DNA from: DATGCT01 sp964639325
Lineage (GTDB): Bacteria; Patescibacteriota; Minisyncoccia; UBA6257; GWB1-50-10
NCBI GenBank assembly: GCA_964639325.1
Contig: CAZXDO010000004.1
Location: 1-20,630 of the forward strand
DNA: 20,630 nt
Direction: 5' to 3'
Part shown: positions 20,053 to 20,630 of the stretch, one piece after another
Position numbering within the stretch: the stretch's first letter is position 1
Layout of the letters: each line of letters begins with the position of its first letter
Notes under the pieces: model-generated
Told to the model about the DNA's origin: nothing
Database searches by the model: none
The model's input: only the letters and a program-made list of their open reading frames with translations
Translations under genes and position numbers: made by a program

Positions 20053-20630
20053 TACTTTAAGAATTTATTTTTAGCTTTTTTAAGAAAATTATCTGCAATA
20101 TTTTTTTCTTCTTTATTAAACCAAAAGAAATAAAGATAAAGAGCGCCGACTCCGGCTATTACTAACCCCACAGATATTATTTTAAGCCATACGTTTTCAA
20201 ACAGACCGCTTACAAACCATCCAACTCCAAGCTGAAGGGCGACCATAGGAAGGACACCAAGGACAGAATAAACAAACTTCCTTTTGCTGTCTTTTATTAT
20301 TTTAAGAGTATTGTAGGGAATATACCAAAAATCAATCAGAACCTCGCTTATTAAAAATCCTAAAAGAACTCCTACTAACCCCAATGGTTTAATAAAAATA
20401 ATGGCTAAAATGAGGCCAGAAACGGTAGAAAGAATCCTGGAAAGAGCAAGTTTATTGTATTTGTTGGTTGCCGTTTGGAAAGTAGAGCTGAAATTCCAGA
20501 AGGAAAGTACCGGGATAAAGGCGAGAAACACTATCCATAAATTAGAATCAAAATCAATCTGCCCTCCAGTCCATAATTTCATAATATCTTTTCCAATAAA
20601 AAGCAGAGCAGAAGACAAGGAAAGAGAAAT
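20052..20630 (-). CDS. Polysaccharide flippase, C-terminal part (cut by window edge)
   Basis: The frame is open to the window edge, so this is the last 192 residues of a larger membrane protein; the TTG at 20618 is internal. About five hydrophobic helices are seen, with the stretch GKDIMKLWTGGQIDFDSNLW and then FWNFSSTFQTATNKYNKLAL, typical of the C-terminal half of Wzx/MATE-type oligosaccharide flippases. The C terminus is basic (NFLKKAKNKFLK). It should move lipid-linked glycan units across the membrane. It ends in TAATG with the start of the GT4 gene. This is the second flippase in the window, besides the one at 9678-11144. Confidence 0.82.
   Translation of the reverse strand: MSLSLSSALLFIGKDIMKLWTGGQIDFDSNLWIVFLAFIPVLSFWNFSSTFQTATNKYNKLALSRILSTVSGLILAIIFIKPLGLVGVLLGFLISEVLIDFWYIPYNTLKIIKDSKRKFVYSVLGVLPMVALQLGVGWFVSGLFENVWLKIISVGLVIAGVGALYLYFFWFNKEEKNIADNFLKKAKNKFLK

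Noticed and set aside
1..20630. UGA recoding as in some CPR lineages
   Set aside because: TGA ends the GT4 (11127), CapF reductase (13867), hicA (15671), GT2 (16165) and abiEii (17529) genes at family-typical lengths, and RF2 is present.

Overview
The window looks like a fragment of a small-genome, AT-rich bacterium, most likely a Patescibacteria/CPR (Parcubacteria-like) lineage. I infer this from the compact layout, the prfB-ftsE-ftsX neighbourhood, the short versions of housekeeping proteins, A-rich starts almost without Shine-Dalgarno sites, and a DsbA-like/SPW/zinc-ribbon small-protein set. No marker gene here proves the taxon. UGA is a normal stop: it ends at least five genes, and an RF2 gene is present.

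Layout. 1-125: a 66-base inverted-repeat structure at the edge. 126-809: a HAD-IB phosphatase. 886-3968: a sugar module of a GH63-like glycosidase (-), divergent from a PGI/PMI-type isomerase and a ROK sugar kinase (+). Together these could release glucose from a conjugate, phosphorylate it and isomerise it. 3965-6464: ftsX, ftsE, a short RF2 gene and tRNA-Thr(CGT), all on the minus strand. 6473-8140: a branched terminator, a zinc-ribbon/proline-rich protein, another terminator, a 55-aa SPW membrane protein and a membrane-anchored DsbA-like protein. 8141-8314: divergent promoters around a hairpin repeat headed by a DnaA-box-like nonamer; its sister copy is at 843-885.

8315-20630 is a surface-polysaccharide region. 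A priming polyprenyl-phosphate sugar transferase and a Wzx-like flippase lie on +. They face a minus-strand operon capE/fnlA - capF N-half - capF C-half (cupin) - capG/fnlC - GT4, which is the UDP-N-acetyl-L-fucosamine pathway followed by a WbuB-like transferase. In this copy CapF/FnlB is split into two overlapping genes. Further on come HicB-HicA, a GT2 glycosyltransferase, a 90-aa basic protein of unknown function, AbiEi-AbiEii, a second GT4 and a second flippase cut by the window edge. Two toxin-antitoxin modules are thus embedded among glycan genes.

Regulation. Several near-consensus sigma70 promoters can be read directly. Three (capE, hicB, GT2) put the -10 box only 7-9 bases before the ATG, which implies leaderless or nearly leaderless mRNAs. 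Two of them place the -35 box across the upstream gene's TGA stop. By contrast, the 90-aa gene has a perfect TTGACA-17-TATAAT promoter and the only strong Shine-Dalgarno site I found. No CRISPR array, rRNA, insertion sequence or transposase was seen. No gene-free stretch exceeds 300 bases.
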